Part shown: positions 19,128 to 29,073 of the stretch, piece by piece | Position numbering within the stretch: position 1 is the stretch's first letter | Layout of the letters: each line of letters opens with the position of its first letter | DNA from: Crystallibacter degradans | GTDB lineage: Bacteria; Actinomycetota; Actinomycetes; Actinomycetales; Micrococcaceae | Direction: 5' to 3' | Assembly (NCBI RefSeq): GCF_012952295.1 | Contig: NZ_JABBCH010000002.1 | Span: 434,001-498,000 of the forward strand | Length of the DNA: 64,000 bases | Program-made: the position numbers and the translations under genes | The notes under the pieces: model-generated | Seen by the model: the letters and a program-made list of their open reading frames with translations, nothing else | What the model was told of the DNA's origin: nothing | Databases searched by the model: none

Positions 19128-20024
19128 ATGGCCGAAGACTCCTCTGCCGACGACAAGCCGAAACTCCTCGGCCTCAACGGCGCCCAAACTATTGCCTCCG
19201 CCCTGGCCGCTGTGACCTCGGCCTTCGCGGGTTCCTTTCTCGGTGTCGCGGGCACGCTGATCGGTGCTGCCCTTGGTTCGATCGTCGCCACCGTGGCCGC
19301 CGCGATCTACGTCAGGACGCTGAGTTCGGCTGCGATCGCGGCCAAGAAGACGCTTCCCGTGCCGCGTCTGCGCGGCCTGCGCAACGGCGGCCTTCCGGCG
19401 AGCGACGATGGAACCGAGCGCGCCGGTGTTCCCCGCGCCGTCGCGGATTTCAAAGCGAAGCTCGCCAGCCGCCGCTTTACACCCAGGACCTGGGCCAAGA
19501 TCGGAGTAGTCAGCGCCGCCTCCTTCCTGATTGCCATGGCCGGCATCACGATGGTCGAGCTGGGAACCAGTAAGCCCATTTCGGCACTGGTTGCATCGTC
19601 GTCCAGCAGCGCCCCGGCCGCGGAGCAGCAGACAACCCTGGGCCGCGTCCTGACCGGGACTGCCGCCCCGGCCGAGGATGACGGCGGAACCACGGAACCC
19701 GGCGAGGCCGAGCCCGGGCAGGTCGACGACGGCGCCGGCCAGACCGGGACCACCGGCGAAACCTCCGGCGGTACAGACGGCTCGACGGGAGTCGAGGACC
19801 CCGCCACCGGCCAGACCGACGGCACGGCGCCGGTGGAGACCGTGCCCGAGTCGGTTCCAGCGCCCGACTCTGGCAACGTTTCGGAGCCGGATGTCATCAC
19901 CGACCCGGGCGCCGGCGAGCAGGACACCGGACAGGAGGCCGTGCCTGAAGACAGCGGCGCCGTCGATCCGGCACCGCTGGACGGCGGTCAAGCGGAGACC
20001 GGCCAGACCGAAACCGGGCAATAG
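19128..20024 (+). CDS. Hypothetical membrane protein with acidic low-complexity tail
   Basis: About 298 residues. Residues roughly 20-65 are a long Ala/Gly-rich hydrophobic region that may form a hairpin in the membrane. A second segment (TWAKIGVVSAASFLIAMAGI) lies near residue 120. The remaining C-terminal 150 residues are Gly, Thr, Glu, Asp and Pro rich with repeated short GQT and TG units and are probably disordered and outside the cell. ATG 19128 was preferred over GTG 19119; neither has a good ribosome site. An inverted repeat GTTAC-N6-GTAAC at 19087-19102 lies upstream. I do not recognise a family. Confidence 0.65.
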   Translation: MAEDSSADDKPKLLGLNGAQTIASALAAVTSAFAGSFLGVAGTLIGAALGSIVATVAAAIYVRTLSSAAIAAKKTLPVPRLRGLRNGGLPASDDGTERAGVPRAVADFKAKLASRRFTPRTWAKIGVVSAASFLIAMAGITMVELGTSKPISALVASSSSSAPAAEQQTTLGRVLTGTAAPAEDDGGTTEPGEAEPGQVDDGAGQTGTTGETSGGTDGSTGVEDPATGQTDGTAPVETVPESVPAPDSGNVSEPDVITDPGAGEQDTGQEAVPEDSGAVDPAPLDGGQAETGQTETGQ

Positions 20025-20061
20025 CGTTTGCCCATCCTCCCCGCCTTTCTGAACCCTCAGG

Positions 20062-20099
20062 GTTCGACGCCGGCACTCAGGTGAGTGCCGGCGTCGAAC
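20062..20099 (+). terminator. Terminator after the acidic-tail membrane protein
   Basis: GTTCGACGCCGGCACTCA pairs perfectly with the following TGAGTGCCGGCGTCGAAC across only GG, so a long snap-back hairpin forms; GTTT follows. It lies 38 bases after the stop. Confidence 0.8.
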
Positions 20100-20146
20100 G
20101 TTTCCTGCAGGGGATCTGCCGCTGACTAGGCGGTTAGGAAATGATG

Positions 20147-20176
20147 TTGCGTTCCCTCCCGCCCTGCCGCTAATGT
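20147..20176 (+). promoter_or_regulatory. Probable sigma-A-type promoter of glyA leader
   Basis: TTGCGT and TAATGT are separated by 18 bases. Transcription would begin near 20183, about 35 bases before the riboswitch aptamer, which fits. Read by eye; not verified. Confidence 0.5.
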
Positions 20177-20216
20177 GTGTGAGGCGGGTCACGAAGCTGT
20201 GGCCCAACGCTTATGA

Positions 20217-20402
20217 TCTGCGGCGGGAGAGTCCTGCCGGTACGTTCGTCAGGCGCCGTAGGAGCAACTCCTCCCCAGGAATCTCTCAGGCCCACGTACC
20301 GCCGCGGCTAGGCAACTCTGGAAAGCAGCCGGGCAACCGGCTCACCGACGGTGCAAGCGGCCCCCACGGGCGGCGGAAACTCTCAGGTCCCAGACAGAGC
20401 GG
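20217..20402 (+). ncRNA. Tandem glycine riboswitch
   Basis: Two consecutive glycine aptamers are visible. The first begins GGCGGGAGAGTCC and ends near AATCTCTCAGGCCCACGTACCGCC; the second has the GGGCGGCGGAAACTCTCAGG core ending in CAGACAGAG. The paired CTCTCAGG elements, about 100 bases apart, are the hallmark of the tandem class. It lies in the leader of glyA, 58 bases before the start. In many actinobacteria glycine binding turns on glycine-consuming genes; here the downstream genes are serine hydroxymethyltransferase and a glycine/D-amino-acid permease. Confidence 0.95.
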
Positions 20403-20459
20403 GGAGGAACCCGAAATCATCGTGGCGTGTTGTGCGCTGCCTGAAACATGGAGTTCCTT

Positions 20460-21824
<1,365 letters not shown>

Positions 21825-21856
21825 CCCGGAAGCAGGGACCGCGGGGCCCCTGTGCG

Positions 21857-21895
21857 GGGTGCCGGTCGCCGACCTGGGGGAGGCAACCGGCACCC
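21857..21895 (+). other. Hairpin between glyA and the permease gene
   Basis: GGGTGCCGGTCGCC and GGCAACCGGCACCC form a 14-base stem with one mismatch and an 11-base loop. There is no T-run. It lies in the 146-base gap before the permease gene and could be a partial terminator or an mRNA processing or stability element that lowers permease expression. Confidence 0.5.
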
Positions 21896-21970
21896 TGATC
21901 ACCCTGCATGCAAACCCCCAAACCGGGCCATGCAGCCATGCGAAATACCCTCGCTTTGAAGGAGTAGTAA

Positions 21971-23431
21971 ATGAAAGAGGCACCAGTGCAGTCATCCGGC
22001 GCACCCCATCTGGAAAGACAACTGAGCAACCGCCACATCCAGCTGATCGCGATCGGCGGTGCCATCGGCACGGGCCTCTTCATGGGCTCTGGAAAAACCA
22101 TTTCGGCAGCCGGCCCGTCGGTGATCTTCGTCTACATGATCATCGGCTTCATGCTGTTCTTCGTGATGCGGGCGATGGGCGAACTGCTGCTGTCCAACTT
22201 GCACTACAAGTCCTTCAGCGACTTCGCCGGCGACCTGCTGGGCCCCTGGGCCGGGTTCTTTACCGGCTGGACCTACTGGTTCTGCTGGGTGGTGACCGGC
22301 ATTGCCGACGTCATCGCCATCGCCGGCTACGCCAACGAACTGGTTCCGGGCATTCCGCTGTGGATACCGGGCGTGGTCACCATCGGCATCCTGCTGGTGC
22401 TGAACCTGGTCACGGTCAAGGCCTTCGGTGAGACGGAGTTCTGGTTCGCGCTGATCAAGATCGTCGCCATTGTGGCCCTGATCCTCACCGGTCTGTTCAT
22501 GATCCTTTCGGGCTTCAAGTCCGAGGCCGGCCCGGCCACTGTCGAAAACCTGTGGATCCACGGCGGCTTCTTCCCCAACGAGTTCATGGGCTTTGTGGCT
22601 GGCTTCCAGATCGCAGTGTTCGCCTTCGTGGGCATCGAGTTGGTGGGCACCACGGCTGCCGAAACCAAGGATCCGGAAAAGAATCTGCCCAAGGCCATCA
22701 ACTCGATTCCGGTCCGCATCCTGCTCTTCTATGTAGGCGCACTCATCATCCTCATGGCCGTGACTCCCTGGACCCAGTTCGAGGCCGGACACAGCCCCTT
22801 CATCGGTATGTTCTCGCTGGCCGGGCTGGGCATGGCGGCAACGGTGATCAACCTGGTGGTCCTGACCTCCGCCATGTCGAGTGCCAACTCCGGCATCTAC
22901 TCAACTTCGCGCATGGTCTTCGGCCTGGCGCAGGACGGCGACGCTCCGTCACTCTTCGGCAAGCTGTCGTTGCAGAAGGTGCCGCGCAACGCGTTGTTCC
23001 TGACCTGCGTGCTGCTGTTCGCGTCCGTGGCTCTGCTCTACGCAGGCGACGACGTCGGCAAGGCCTTTGGCATGGTGACCACGGTTTCCGCCGTGTGCTT
23101 CATGTTCGTCTGGTCCATCATCCTGGCCAGCTACCTTGCCTTCCGCAAACGCCGGCCCGGCCTGCACCAGGCTTCCAAGTTCAAGATGCCCGGTGGCCCG
23201 GTGATGGTGTGGGTGGTCTTCGCCTTCTTCGCCTTCGTCCTTTGGGCGCTGACCACACAACCGGATACGTTGCTGGCCCTGCTGATCACGCCCATCTGGT
23301 TCGCGGTGCTGGGAGCCGCATGGGCGATCCTGCGGCGCAACCCGCTCCATGCAGCCCGCTACGAAACGTTCAAGGCCGGCGTCATCGCAGACCATGCCGA
23401 GGTGAAGGAAACCGCGTCCGTTTCCAGCTAA
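21971..23431 (+). CDS. cycA: Glycine/D-serine/D-alanine permease (CycA-type)
   Basis: An amino acid transporter of the AAT branch of the APC superfamily, 486 residues and 12 membrane segments. The N-terminal LERQLSNRHIQLIAIGGAIGTGLFMGSG is the family signature, and WFALIKIVAIVALI and FVGIELVGTTAAETKDPEKNLPKAI follow. Similarity in layout to E. coli CycA, together with the glycine-riboswitch-controlled glyA upstream, makes glycine or small D-amino acids the likely cargo. ATG 21971 has AAGGAG at good spacing. The stop codon lies inside a 17-base tandem repeat and a strong terminator follows. Confidence 0.85.
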   Translation: MKEAPVQSSGAPHLERQLSNRHIQLIAIGGAIGTGLFMGSGKTISAAGPSVIFVYMIIGFMLFFVMRAMGELLLSNLHYKSFSDFAGDLLGPWAGFFTGWTYWFCWVVTGIADVIAIAGYANELVPGIPLWIPGVVTIGILLVLNLVTVKAFGETEFWFALIKIVAIVALILTGLFMILSGFKSEAGPATVENLWIHGGFFPNEFMGFVAGFQIAVFAFVGIELVGTTAAETKDPEKNLPKAINSIPVRILLFYVGALIILMAVTPWTQFEAGHSPFIGMFSLAGLGMAATVINLVVLTSAMSSANSGIYSTSRMVFGLAQDGDAPSLFGKLSLQKVPRNALFLTCVLLFASVALLYAGDDVGKAFGMVTTVSAVCFMFVWSIILASYLAFRKRRPGLHQASKFKMPGGPVMVWVVFAFFAFVLWALTTQPDTLLALLITPIWFAVLGAAWAILRRNPLHAARYETFKAGVIADHAEVKETASVSS

Positions 23432-23461
23432 CGACGGCGGAAAGCTAACGACGGCGGAAAG
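23428..23461 (+). repeat. Two tandem 17-base units at the permease stop
   Basis: CTAACGACGGCGGAAAG occurs twice in a row (23428-23444 and 23445-23461). The first copy contains the TAA stop of the permease gene. Each unit carries the complement of CCGCCGTCGTTAG, the recurring motif of this window. Confidence 0.9.
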
Positions 23462-23471
23462 CGGCTACCTG

Positions 23472-23512
23472 ACGGCGGCCGGGCATGGTGAATCCACCTG
23501 CCCGGCCGCCGT
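23472..23512 (+). terminator. Terminator of the glyA-cycA transcript
   Basis: ACGGCGGCCGGGCA pairs perfectly with TGCCCGGCCGCCGT, a 14-base GC-rich stem with a 13-base loop, 40 bases after the permease stop. It can also serve the convergent DUF6221-like gene. Only a short TT follows. Confidence 0.8.
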
Positions 23513-23563
23513 TCCGGCTTAGGTCCAGGGTTGCTCTCAGCCCAAGGTGCCGGAAGCCGGCCG

Positions 23564-23848
23564 TTAGAGCCGCCAGGCGGACTGGTAGCCGGCATGGGTT
23601 TGGTAGGGCAGCGCCATATGCTGCAGGAAGGCCAGCATGTAGTCGTAGTCGCTGGCCGGTTCGTGGTCCCAGTCAACGTCCTTCACGTGTGCGATCATCC
23701 GCCGCTTGGCATCGCACTCGGCCAGATTCTGTGTCAGGTGGTGCCGTAGGACGGTTTGTCCCACCATGCCGACGTCGGTCATCAACGCCCTTGTCCGAGC
23801 TTCGTCCTGCTGGATTTTGGCTAGCAGGAAATCGATAAGATCGCCCAT
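23564..23848 (-). CDS. DUF6221-like small protein
   Basis: A 94-residue soluble protein. It starts MGDLIDFLLAKIQQDEARTRAL and continues with a RHHLTQNLAECDAKRRMIAHV segment, the layout of actinobacterial DUF6221 proteins (short helical head, His-Asp pairs, KRR). The function of the family is unknown. ATG 23848 was chosen on the family N-terminus; ATG 23866 is six codons longer. Divergent from the deaminase gene with a short gap. Confidence 0.65.
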   Translation of the reverse strand: MGDLIDFLLAKIQQDEARTRALMTDVGMVGQTVLRHHLTQNLAECDAKRRMIAHVKDVDWDHEPASDYDYMLAFLQHMALPYQTHAGYQSAWRL

Positions 23849-23902
23849 GTGGCCATCTTGGACCATTACGTAGGTAAAAGGCCATGGGCCATAATCGAGA
23901 CC

Positions 23903-24394
23903 ATGGGTATCACCGAGACTGACCTTGAACACCTGCGCCGATGCGTTGACCTGGCGCGCGAAGCACTCGAAGATGGCGACGAGCCGTTCGGATCGGTCCT
24001 CGTCGACGCAGGGGGCCGCGTGCTTTTCGAGGACAGAAACCGGGTCAAGGACGGCGACCAAACACGGCATCCGGAGTTCGAGATAGCCCGTTGGGCCGCC
24101 AACAACCTGAGCCCGGTGGATCGTGCAGCGGCCACCGTCTACACCTCCGGCGAGCACTGCCCGATGTGCTCTGCCGCGCACGCCTGGGTCCGGCTGGGAC
24201 GGATTGTCTACGCGGCGTCCTCCGAGCAGCTTGGCAACTGGCTGGGGGAATGGGGTGTGGCTCCGGGACCGGTCAACCCGTTGCCCATCCAGGCCGTGGC
24301 GCCCGGAGCGGAGGTCGACGGCCCGGCGATGGAGCTGGCCGACGACGTCCAGGCACTGCACCGGAAGTTCCACTTCCCGCAAGAATCCGCGTAG
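23903..24394 (+). CDS. Cytidine-deaminase-fold nucleoside/guanine deaminase
   Basis: Zinc-dependent deaminase of about 163 residues. The zinc site is split as usual: HPEFE (His ligand and catalytic Glu, in place of the common HAE) and SGEHCPMCSAAHAW (two Cys ligands). The EPFGSVLVDAGGRVL segment also fits the family. The size is nearer to guanine deaminase-type than tRNA adenosine deaminase proteins, but I cannot decide the base. ATG 23903 removes an unlikely 18-residue extension. Overlap with its divergent neighbour's promoter is probable. Confidence 0.75.
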   Translation: MGITETDLEHLRRCVDLAREALEDGDEPFGSVLVDAGGRVLFEDRNRVKDGDQTRHPEFEIARWAANNLSPVDRAAATVYTSGEHCPMCSAAHAWVRLGRIVYAASSEQLGNWLGEWGVAPGPVNPLPIQAVAPGAEVDGPAMELADDVQALHRKFHFPQESA

Positions 24395-24477
24395 TTCCGA
24401 TCGTCCCGCCGATACGGCGTGTGGCGAATCGCCCAGTTCCCATTGACCGGCAGGGTCCGGTGTTGTGCACTGTTGAG

Positions 24478-25668
24478 GTGGACACCCATCACAATGTGCT
24501 GATTATCGGCGGCGGCAATGCCGGTATTTCGCTGGCCGCCCGGCTCCGGCGCTATAAGGTCGAGGATATTGGGCTGGTCGAACCGAGCTCCTGGCACTAC
24601 TTCCAGCCGTTGTTTTCCCACATCGGTGCCGGGGCTGCCCAGATGAAGGAAGCGGTCCGTGAGCAGCGGAAGGTGATGCCACGCGGGGTCAATTGGATTC
24701 GTGGATCGGCTGCGGACATTCAACCTGATGACAACGCGGTGGTGCTCGCTGACGGCCAGCGGGTGCATTACAGCCATCTGGTGGTTTGTCCGGGACTGCA
24801 ACTGGACTGGCATGCCGTTCCCGGAATGGCCGAGGCCATCGAGTCCCCATACGGAACGTCGAATTATGAGTCACGGATGCCGACCAAGACCTGGGAGCTG
24901 GTGCGCCGCCTGCGGTCGGGAACTGCAGTTTTCACGCAGCCCCCGGGCCCGGCCAAGTGCGCCGGGGCGGCACAGAAAATTGCTTACATGGCGTGCGACT
25001 TCTGGCGTGAGCAGGGAGTCCTGGGAGACATCAGGGTGGTGCTGGTGGTGCCAACGCCTACTGTTTTCGGAGTGGAGGGCGTTGATGCTGTGCTGGAGCG
25101 CAAAATTGCCGAGTACGGGATCGAACTCCGCACCTCCACCACCGTGTCCTCCATAGAGGCAGCAGACCGGGTCATCCGGCTGCAGGGCCCAGGACGCGGC
25201 GATGACCTCCACTACGACTTGCTCCATGTGGTGCCTCCGCAATCTGCGCCGGACTGGCTGAAGGCCACAACGTTGCCGGCCCCGGACGACACAAGTGGTT
25301 GTGTAGAGGTGGACCCGGAACTGCTGCGGCACCCCCGCTACCCGAATGTCTGGTCCTTGGGAGATGCCGCCGCAACCCTGAACTCAAAGTGCGGCGGTGC
25401 CCTGCGCAAGCAAACGAAGATGCTGGCACTGAATCTGAAGGCCGTACTGGATGGGCGCGGGCCGGAGAACCGGTACAACCACTACGGCGTCTGCCCCTTC
25501 ACGCTCACGCGCCACACCGTTCTTTTCGCCGAGTTCGACCACCAATACCGCCCGATGCCCAGTATCCCGTGGCTGAACCCAGCCAAGGAGCGGCGCTGGG
25601 CATGGGTGCTGGACAGGCGGATCTTCCCTCAGATCTACTGGCATTTGATTCTGAAAGGCCGTGCTTAA
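24478..25668 (+). CDS. Sulfide:quinone oxidoreductase-like flavoprotein
   Basis: An FAD-dependent oxidoreductase of about 396 residues. The N-terminal VLIIGGGNAGISLAARL binds FAD. GPAKCAGAAQKIAYM contains a Cys placed as in type II sulfide:quinone reductases, and NSKCGGALRKQTKM has a second Cys near the usual C-terminal redox position. The YNHYGVCPF segment and the C-terminal RRIFPQIYWHLILKG resemble membrane-associated SQR tails. It probably oxidises sulfide or persulfide and passes electrons to quinone. The start is uncertain (GTG 24478 or GTG 24460). The CurA-like reductase starts seven bases after its stop. Confidence 0.75.
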   Translation: MDTHHNVLIIGGGNAGISLAARLRRYKVEDIGLVEPSSWHYFQPLFSHIGAGAAQMKEAVREQRKVMPRGVNWIRGSAADIQPDDNAVVLADGQRVHYSHLVVCPGLQLDWHAVPGMAEAIESPYGTSNYESRMPTKTWELVRRLRSGTAVFTQPPGPAKCAGAAQKIAYMACDFWREQGVLGDIRVVLVVPTPTVFGVEGVDAVLERKIAEYGIELRTSTTVSSIEAADRVIRLQGPGRGDDLHYDLLHVVPPQSAPDWLKATTLPAPDDTSGCVEVDPELLRHPRYPNVWSLGDAAATLNSKCGGALRKQTKMLALNLKAVLDGRGPENRYNHYGVCPFTLTRHTVLFAEFDHQYRPMPSIPWLNPAKERRWAWVLDRRIFPQIYWHLILKGRA

Positions 25669-25675
25669 GGAGAAC

Positions 25676-26704
25676 ATGACAACGACGACGGCAAACCACA
25701 CCACCCGAATCGTGCTGGCCGAGCGGCCCCACGGCGTGCCGACAGATCGGACCTTCCGGACCGAGATGGCAGAGCTTCCCGCGCTCGCCGACGGGCAACT
25801 GCTGGTGCGCAACCGGTACATTTCGCTGGACCCCTACATGCGCGGGCGGATGAGCGCGGCGAAGTCCTACGCCACGCCGACGCCGGTAGGTGACGTCCTT
25901 CCGGCCGAGACAGTTGCCGAGGTCGTCGAAAGCCGAGACCCCGGCTATAAGCCGGGCCAGCTGGTGGCGACGTACGGCGGTTGGCAAAGCGCCGCCGTCG
26001 TTCCTGGTAAATACTCGCGTCCGGTCAGCGACAACGGGCAGCCGGAATCGACCGCGCTGGGCGTGCTGGGCATGCCGGGCTTCACCGCCTATTCCGGGAT
26101 GGCGGAGATCGGACGCATCCAGGCAGGGGAGACGCTTGTGGTCGCGGCGGCAGCCGGACCGGTGGGCTCCGCCGTCGGGCAGTTGGCCCGTGCGGCGGGA
26201 GCGCGTACGGTCGGCATCGCCGGCGGGCCGGAGAAGTGCGCCTACCTGGTTGATGAGCTGGGGTTCAACGCCGCCGTGGACCACCGCTCGGATTCTTTCG
26301 CGGAGGAGCTGAAGGCTGCCTGCCCGGACGGGATCGACGTGTACTGGGAGAACGTGGGCGGCAAGGTGCTCCAGGCGGTTCTGCCGCTGCTGAACCTGTA
26401 CGGGCGGATGCCGGTGTGCGGGATGGTTGCGCAGTACAACGCGACCAGCGCTCCGGAGGGGCCGGACCGGCTGCCAGGTTTCATGCGCACCGTGCTGAAC
26501 CAGAGCCTGACCGTGCGCGGTTTCATCCAGACGGAATTCCGGGCCAAGCACTGGGACAACTTCCAGCGGGACATGGTTGAGCTGGTCGCGGACGGCAGGA
26601 TGAAGTACCGCGAGGACATTGTCGACGGGTTGGAGAACGCGCCGTCGGCCTTCGCCGGGCTGCTCGAGGGGCGCAACTTCGGCAAGCTGCTGATCCGGGT
26701 CTGA
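25676..26704 (+). CDS. NADPH-dependent MDR reductase, CurA-like
   Basis: Zinc-independent MDR enzyme of 342 residues. The start TRIVLAERPHGVPTDRTF, the ISLDPYMRGRM motif and the AAAAGPVGSAVGQLA and VYWENVGGKVLQAVLPLL segments mark the leukotriene B4 12-hydroxydehydrogenase/curcumin reductase group, which reduces alpha,beta-unsaturated carbonyls with NADPH. ATG 25676 has AAGGAG just upstream; it follows the SQR-like gene by seven bases and is probably co-transcribed with it. Confidence 0.88.
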   Translation: MTTTTANHTTRIVLAERPHGVPTDRTFRTEMAELPALADGQLLVRNRYISLDPYMRGRMSAAKSYATPTPVGDVLPAETVAEVVESRDPGYKPGQLVATYGGWQSAAVVPGKYSRPVSDNGQPESTALGVLGMPGFTAYSGMAEIGRIQAGETLVVAAAAGPVGSAVGQLARAAGARTVGIAGGPEKCAYLVDELGFNAAVDHRSDSFAEELKAACPDGIDVYWENVGGKVLQAVLPLLNLYGRMPVCGMVAQYNATSAPEGPDRLPGFMRTVLNQSLTVRGFIQTEFRAKHWDNFQRDMVELVADGRMKYREDIVDGLENAPSAFAGLLEGRNFGKLLIRV

Positions 26705-26738
26705 GGGTGCCCTGGCGGTGTTGGCGATTTCCGCCTAA

Positions 26739-27467
26739 TCAGCAAGGCAACCGTAGCGGTAGGAGCGCCGGGCTGGTGGTGATGCGCCCGGTTGCGCCTC
26801 CATAGGCCCTGCAAACTTGGAGTCCCTTGTCTTCCAATCCCTCCTTCATCCGGTCCAGGGCCCTTGGGTGGAAGCCCCGCCATTGCATGTGCATGAGGAT
26901 TGTGCCGCCCTTGCGGCCTAGGGCGACGACGGAATCGACCACCTCGCTCCTGGACAGGCCGGTCCAGTCCCTGGTGCTGCCGGTCCAGAGCCAGGGCAGC
27001 ATGCCGACTTGGCGGTAGCCGCAGAGGACGGCCTCGTTGAGCCCGCCGTGCGGCGGCCGGCCGAAGTTGGTGACGACCCCCGGGGCCCGCAGCTCGGCAG
27101 CCGCTCCGGCACAGTCGAACTGCCGGAGATCCTTGTGGCTGATGCTGTGATTGATGACGTATTGGCCATGGCGCCTGGCCAGCCGCACGATGTCCACCTC
27201 ATACTCGCGTACGTAACTGGTGATGCAGTTGCCGGAAGGTGCCAGCACCAGTCCGATGTTCTCCCGTTGAGCGTAGTTCAGTACTGATCTGTAGGCGGAG
27301 AGACTCTGTGGGCAGTCGTCGAAAGTCAGCACCACGCGTTCGGTGTAGTTGGGCCCGTTGCGCGTGTTGTACGCCGGAGCGGCGTTCGCCGCGGTAGGGA
27401 GGATCTGCCCGGCGAGGCTCAAGGCCAGGATGGCCAGGAATGCGGCGATTCGATGGCGGCCTTGCAT
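26739..27467 (-). CDS. Secreted polysaccharide-deacetylase-like (CE4) protein
   Basis: The N-terminus (MQGRHRIAAFLAILALSLAG) with a later ANAAPAY site is a signal peptide. The NodB-type motifs are TFDDCP (catalytic and metal Asp), INHSISHKD (two metal His) and RPPHGGLNE, where the usual Tyr of RxPYG is His. The final His motif may be LMHMQW. About 242 residues. It likely removes N-acetyl groups from peptidoglycan or another glycan outside the cell. ATG 27467 was selected for the signal peptide; the ribosome site is weak. Single gene. Confidence 0.8.
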   Translation of the reverse strand: MQGRHRIAAFLAILALSLAGQILPTAANAAPAYNTRNGPNYTERVVLTFDDCPQSLSAYRSVLNYAQRENIGLVLAPSGNCITSYVREYEVDIVRLARRHGQYVINHSISHKDLRQFDCAGAAAELRAPGVVTNFGRPPHGGLNEAVLCGYRQVGMLPWLWTGSTRDWTGLSRSEVVDSVVALGRKGGTILMHMQWRGFHPRALDRMKEGLEDKGLQVCRAYGGATGRITTSPALLPLRLPC

Positions 27468-27649
27468 GAGGCACCCGCTTTCCGCCGGCGGCACATAACG
27501 CCGGGCCAGCGTTCCCCAATGACCAGCCGGATCAGGCAAGTATCCGCCCGGCTCTCGCCTGGGTCAATACCTTGGAACCGGGCAAAATCCTATCAGCGGA
27601 CAATGCAGTATGATCGGCATCACTTGCCGGAGGAAACGAAGGAGTCTTC

Positions 27650-29029
27650 GTGGGAATGGATGTTGCACCCGAGGTCCTGGGAGCGTCAGCCGCCGTCCTG
27701 GATGCAGCCCGCAGCTCATCGGCTGACTATGCGGACCGCGCGGCGGTGAATACGGACCGCTCGGGCTTCGTCCCGCAGTCCCTGCCGGACGGGGTGGTGT
27801 TCGCCGAATCGGTGGCGGATGTGGTGCAGGCGGTGAAGCTGGCGGCCGCGCACAAGGTTCCGCTGGTGCCGCGGGGTGCCGGAACCGGACTCGCAGGTGC
27901 ATCCTCAGCGTCGGCGGGGGAGGTGGTGCTGGATCTGTCCCGGATGAACCGCATCCTCAGCATCGATCCGGTCGAGCAGGTCGCCGTCGTCGAACCCGGT
28001 GTTCTGAATGCTCACCTTAACCAGGCCGTGGCCGAGCACGGGCTGTTCTACGCGCCGGACCCTGCCAGTACGGCCATCTGTTCGATCGGCGGAAATATTG
28101 CCACCAACGCGGGCGGCATGCGCTGCGCCAAGTACGGCGTGACCCGCGAATCGGTTCTCGGGCTGCGCGTGGTGCTGGCCGACGGGCGCGAACTGCGCAC
28201 GGGCCGCGACACCATTAAGGGCGTCACCGGCTACGACCTGAACGCACTGATGATCGGGTCGGAAGGCACTCTGGGCGTGGTGGTTGAAGCGACGCTCCGC
28301 TTGCGTCCACTACCAATAGCGACGGCGACGGTGGCCGCCTTCTTCCCCGACGTGGCCGCCGCAGCCTCGGCAGCTTCGGCTGTGATTGCCGCGCGGCTCC
28401 AGCCTGCTGTGCTGGAACTGGTGGACGGCCCCACCCTCGCCGCTATCGACGCCGCGCTGGGAACCAACTACCGCAGTCGCGGCGGCGCTTTCCTGCTCGC
28501 GCAGACCGACGGCTTTGGCGCCCACCTCGAGATGGACGTGCTGGTCAACGCCGTTGAGCCCTTCGCCGCCGAACTGGAGCGTGCGGCTGATGCAGCGGAG
28601 GCAGAGGCACTCCTGACGGCCAGACGCGAAGCCATTCCTTCGCTCGAAAAGATGGGGCGGGTATCCATCGGGGACATCGGCGTGCCGCGCGGCCGATTGG
28701 CCGAAGCAGTCACCGGACTGGCGGACATCTCCCGGCGGACCGGGGTTCGCATCTTCACGATTGCGCACGCCGCGGACGGCAACCTGCACCCCATTATCGT
28801 GGTGGATCCGCATGAATCAGTGACTGAAGGGCCGGCCAAAGCGGCACTGGGCGAAATGTTCCGGCTGGCCCAGAGCCTGGGTGGAACGCTGACCGGCGAG
28901 CACGGCGTGGGCCTGCTCAAGCGCGACTGGCTCCGGGACGAACTCGGCGATGTCTCGCTTGAGGTCCAGCACGCCATCCGCCGCGCACTGGATCCGCAGG
29001 GCATCCTCAACCCCGGCAAGGCGATCTAG
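27650..29029 (+). CDS. FAD-linked 2-hydroxyacid oxidase (GlcD/D-lactate dehydrogenase type)
   Basis: 459 residues. The N-terminal FAD-binding (PCMH) domain has VPLVPRGAGTGLAGAS and CSIGGNIATNAGGMRCAKYG near residues 65-160, and the C-terminal FAD-oxidase C domain has HAADGNLHPIIVVD and GEHGVGLLKRDWL. The family oxidises glycolate or D-lactate with FAD. The GlcE and GlcF partners are not adjacent, which favours a stand-alone dehydrogenase. GTG 27650 follows GGAG; ATG 27656 is also possible. Confidence 0.88.
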   Translation: MGMDVAPEVLGASAAVLDAARSSSADYADRAAVNTDRSGFVPQSLPDGVVFAESVADVVQAVKLAAAHKVPLVPRGAGTGLAGASSASAGEVVLDLSRMNRILSIDPVEQVAVVEPGVLNAHLNQAVAEHGLFYAPDPASTAICSIGGNIATNAGGMRCAKYGVTRESVLGLRVVLADGRELRTGRDTIKGVTGYDLNALMIGSEGTLGVVVEATLRLRPLPIATATVAAFFPDVAAAASAASAVIAARLQPAVLELVDGPTLAAIDAALGTNYRSRGGAFLLAQTDGFGAHLEMDVLVNAVEPFAAELERAADAAEAEALLTARREAIPSLEKMGRVSIGDIGVPRGRLAEAVTGLADISRRTGVRIFTIAHAADGNLHPIIVVDPHESVTEGPAKAALGEMFRLAQSLGGTLTGEHGVGLLKRDWLRDELGDVSLEVQHAIRRALDPQGILNPGKAI

Positions 29030-29073
29030 GTAACTCGATTCGAAGGCGCAGCGGGACGGCGGGCTAGCCGGAA

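Noticed and set aside
23428-23461. CRISPR or transposon end
   Set aside because: Only two short tandem units with no spacer and no cas or transposase genes.
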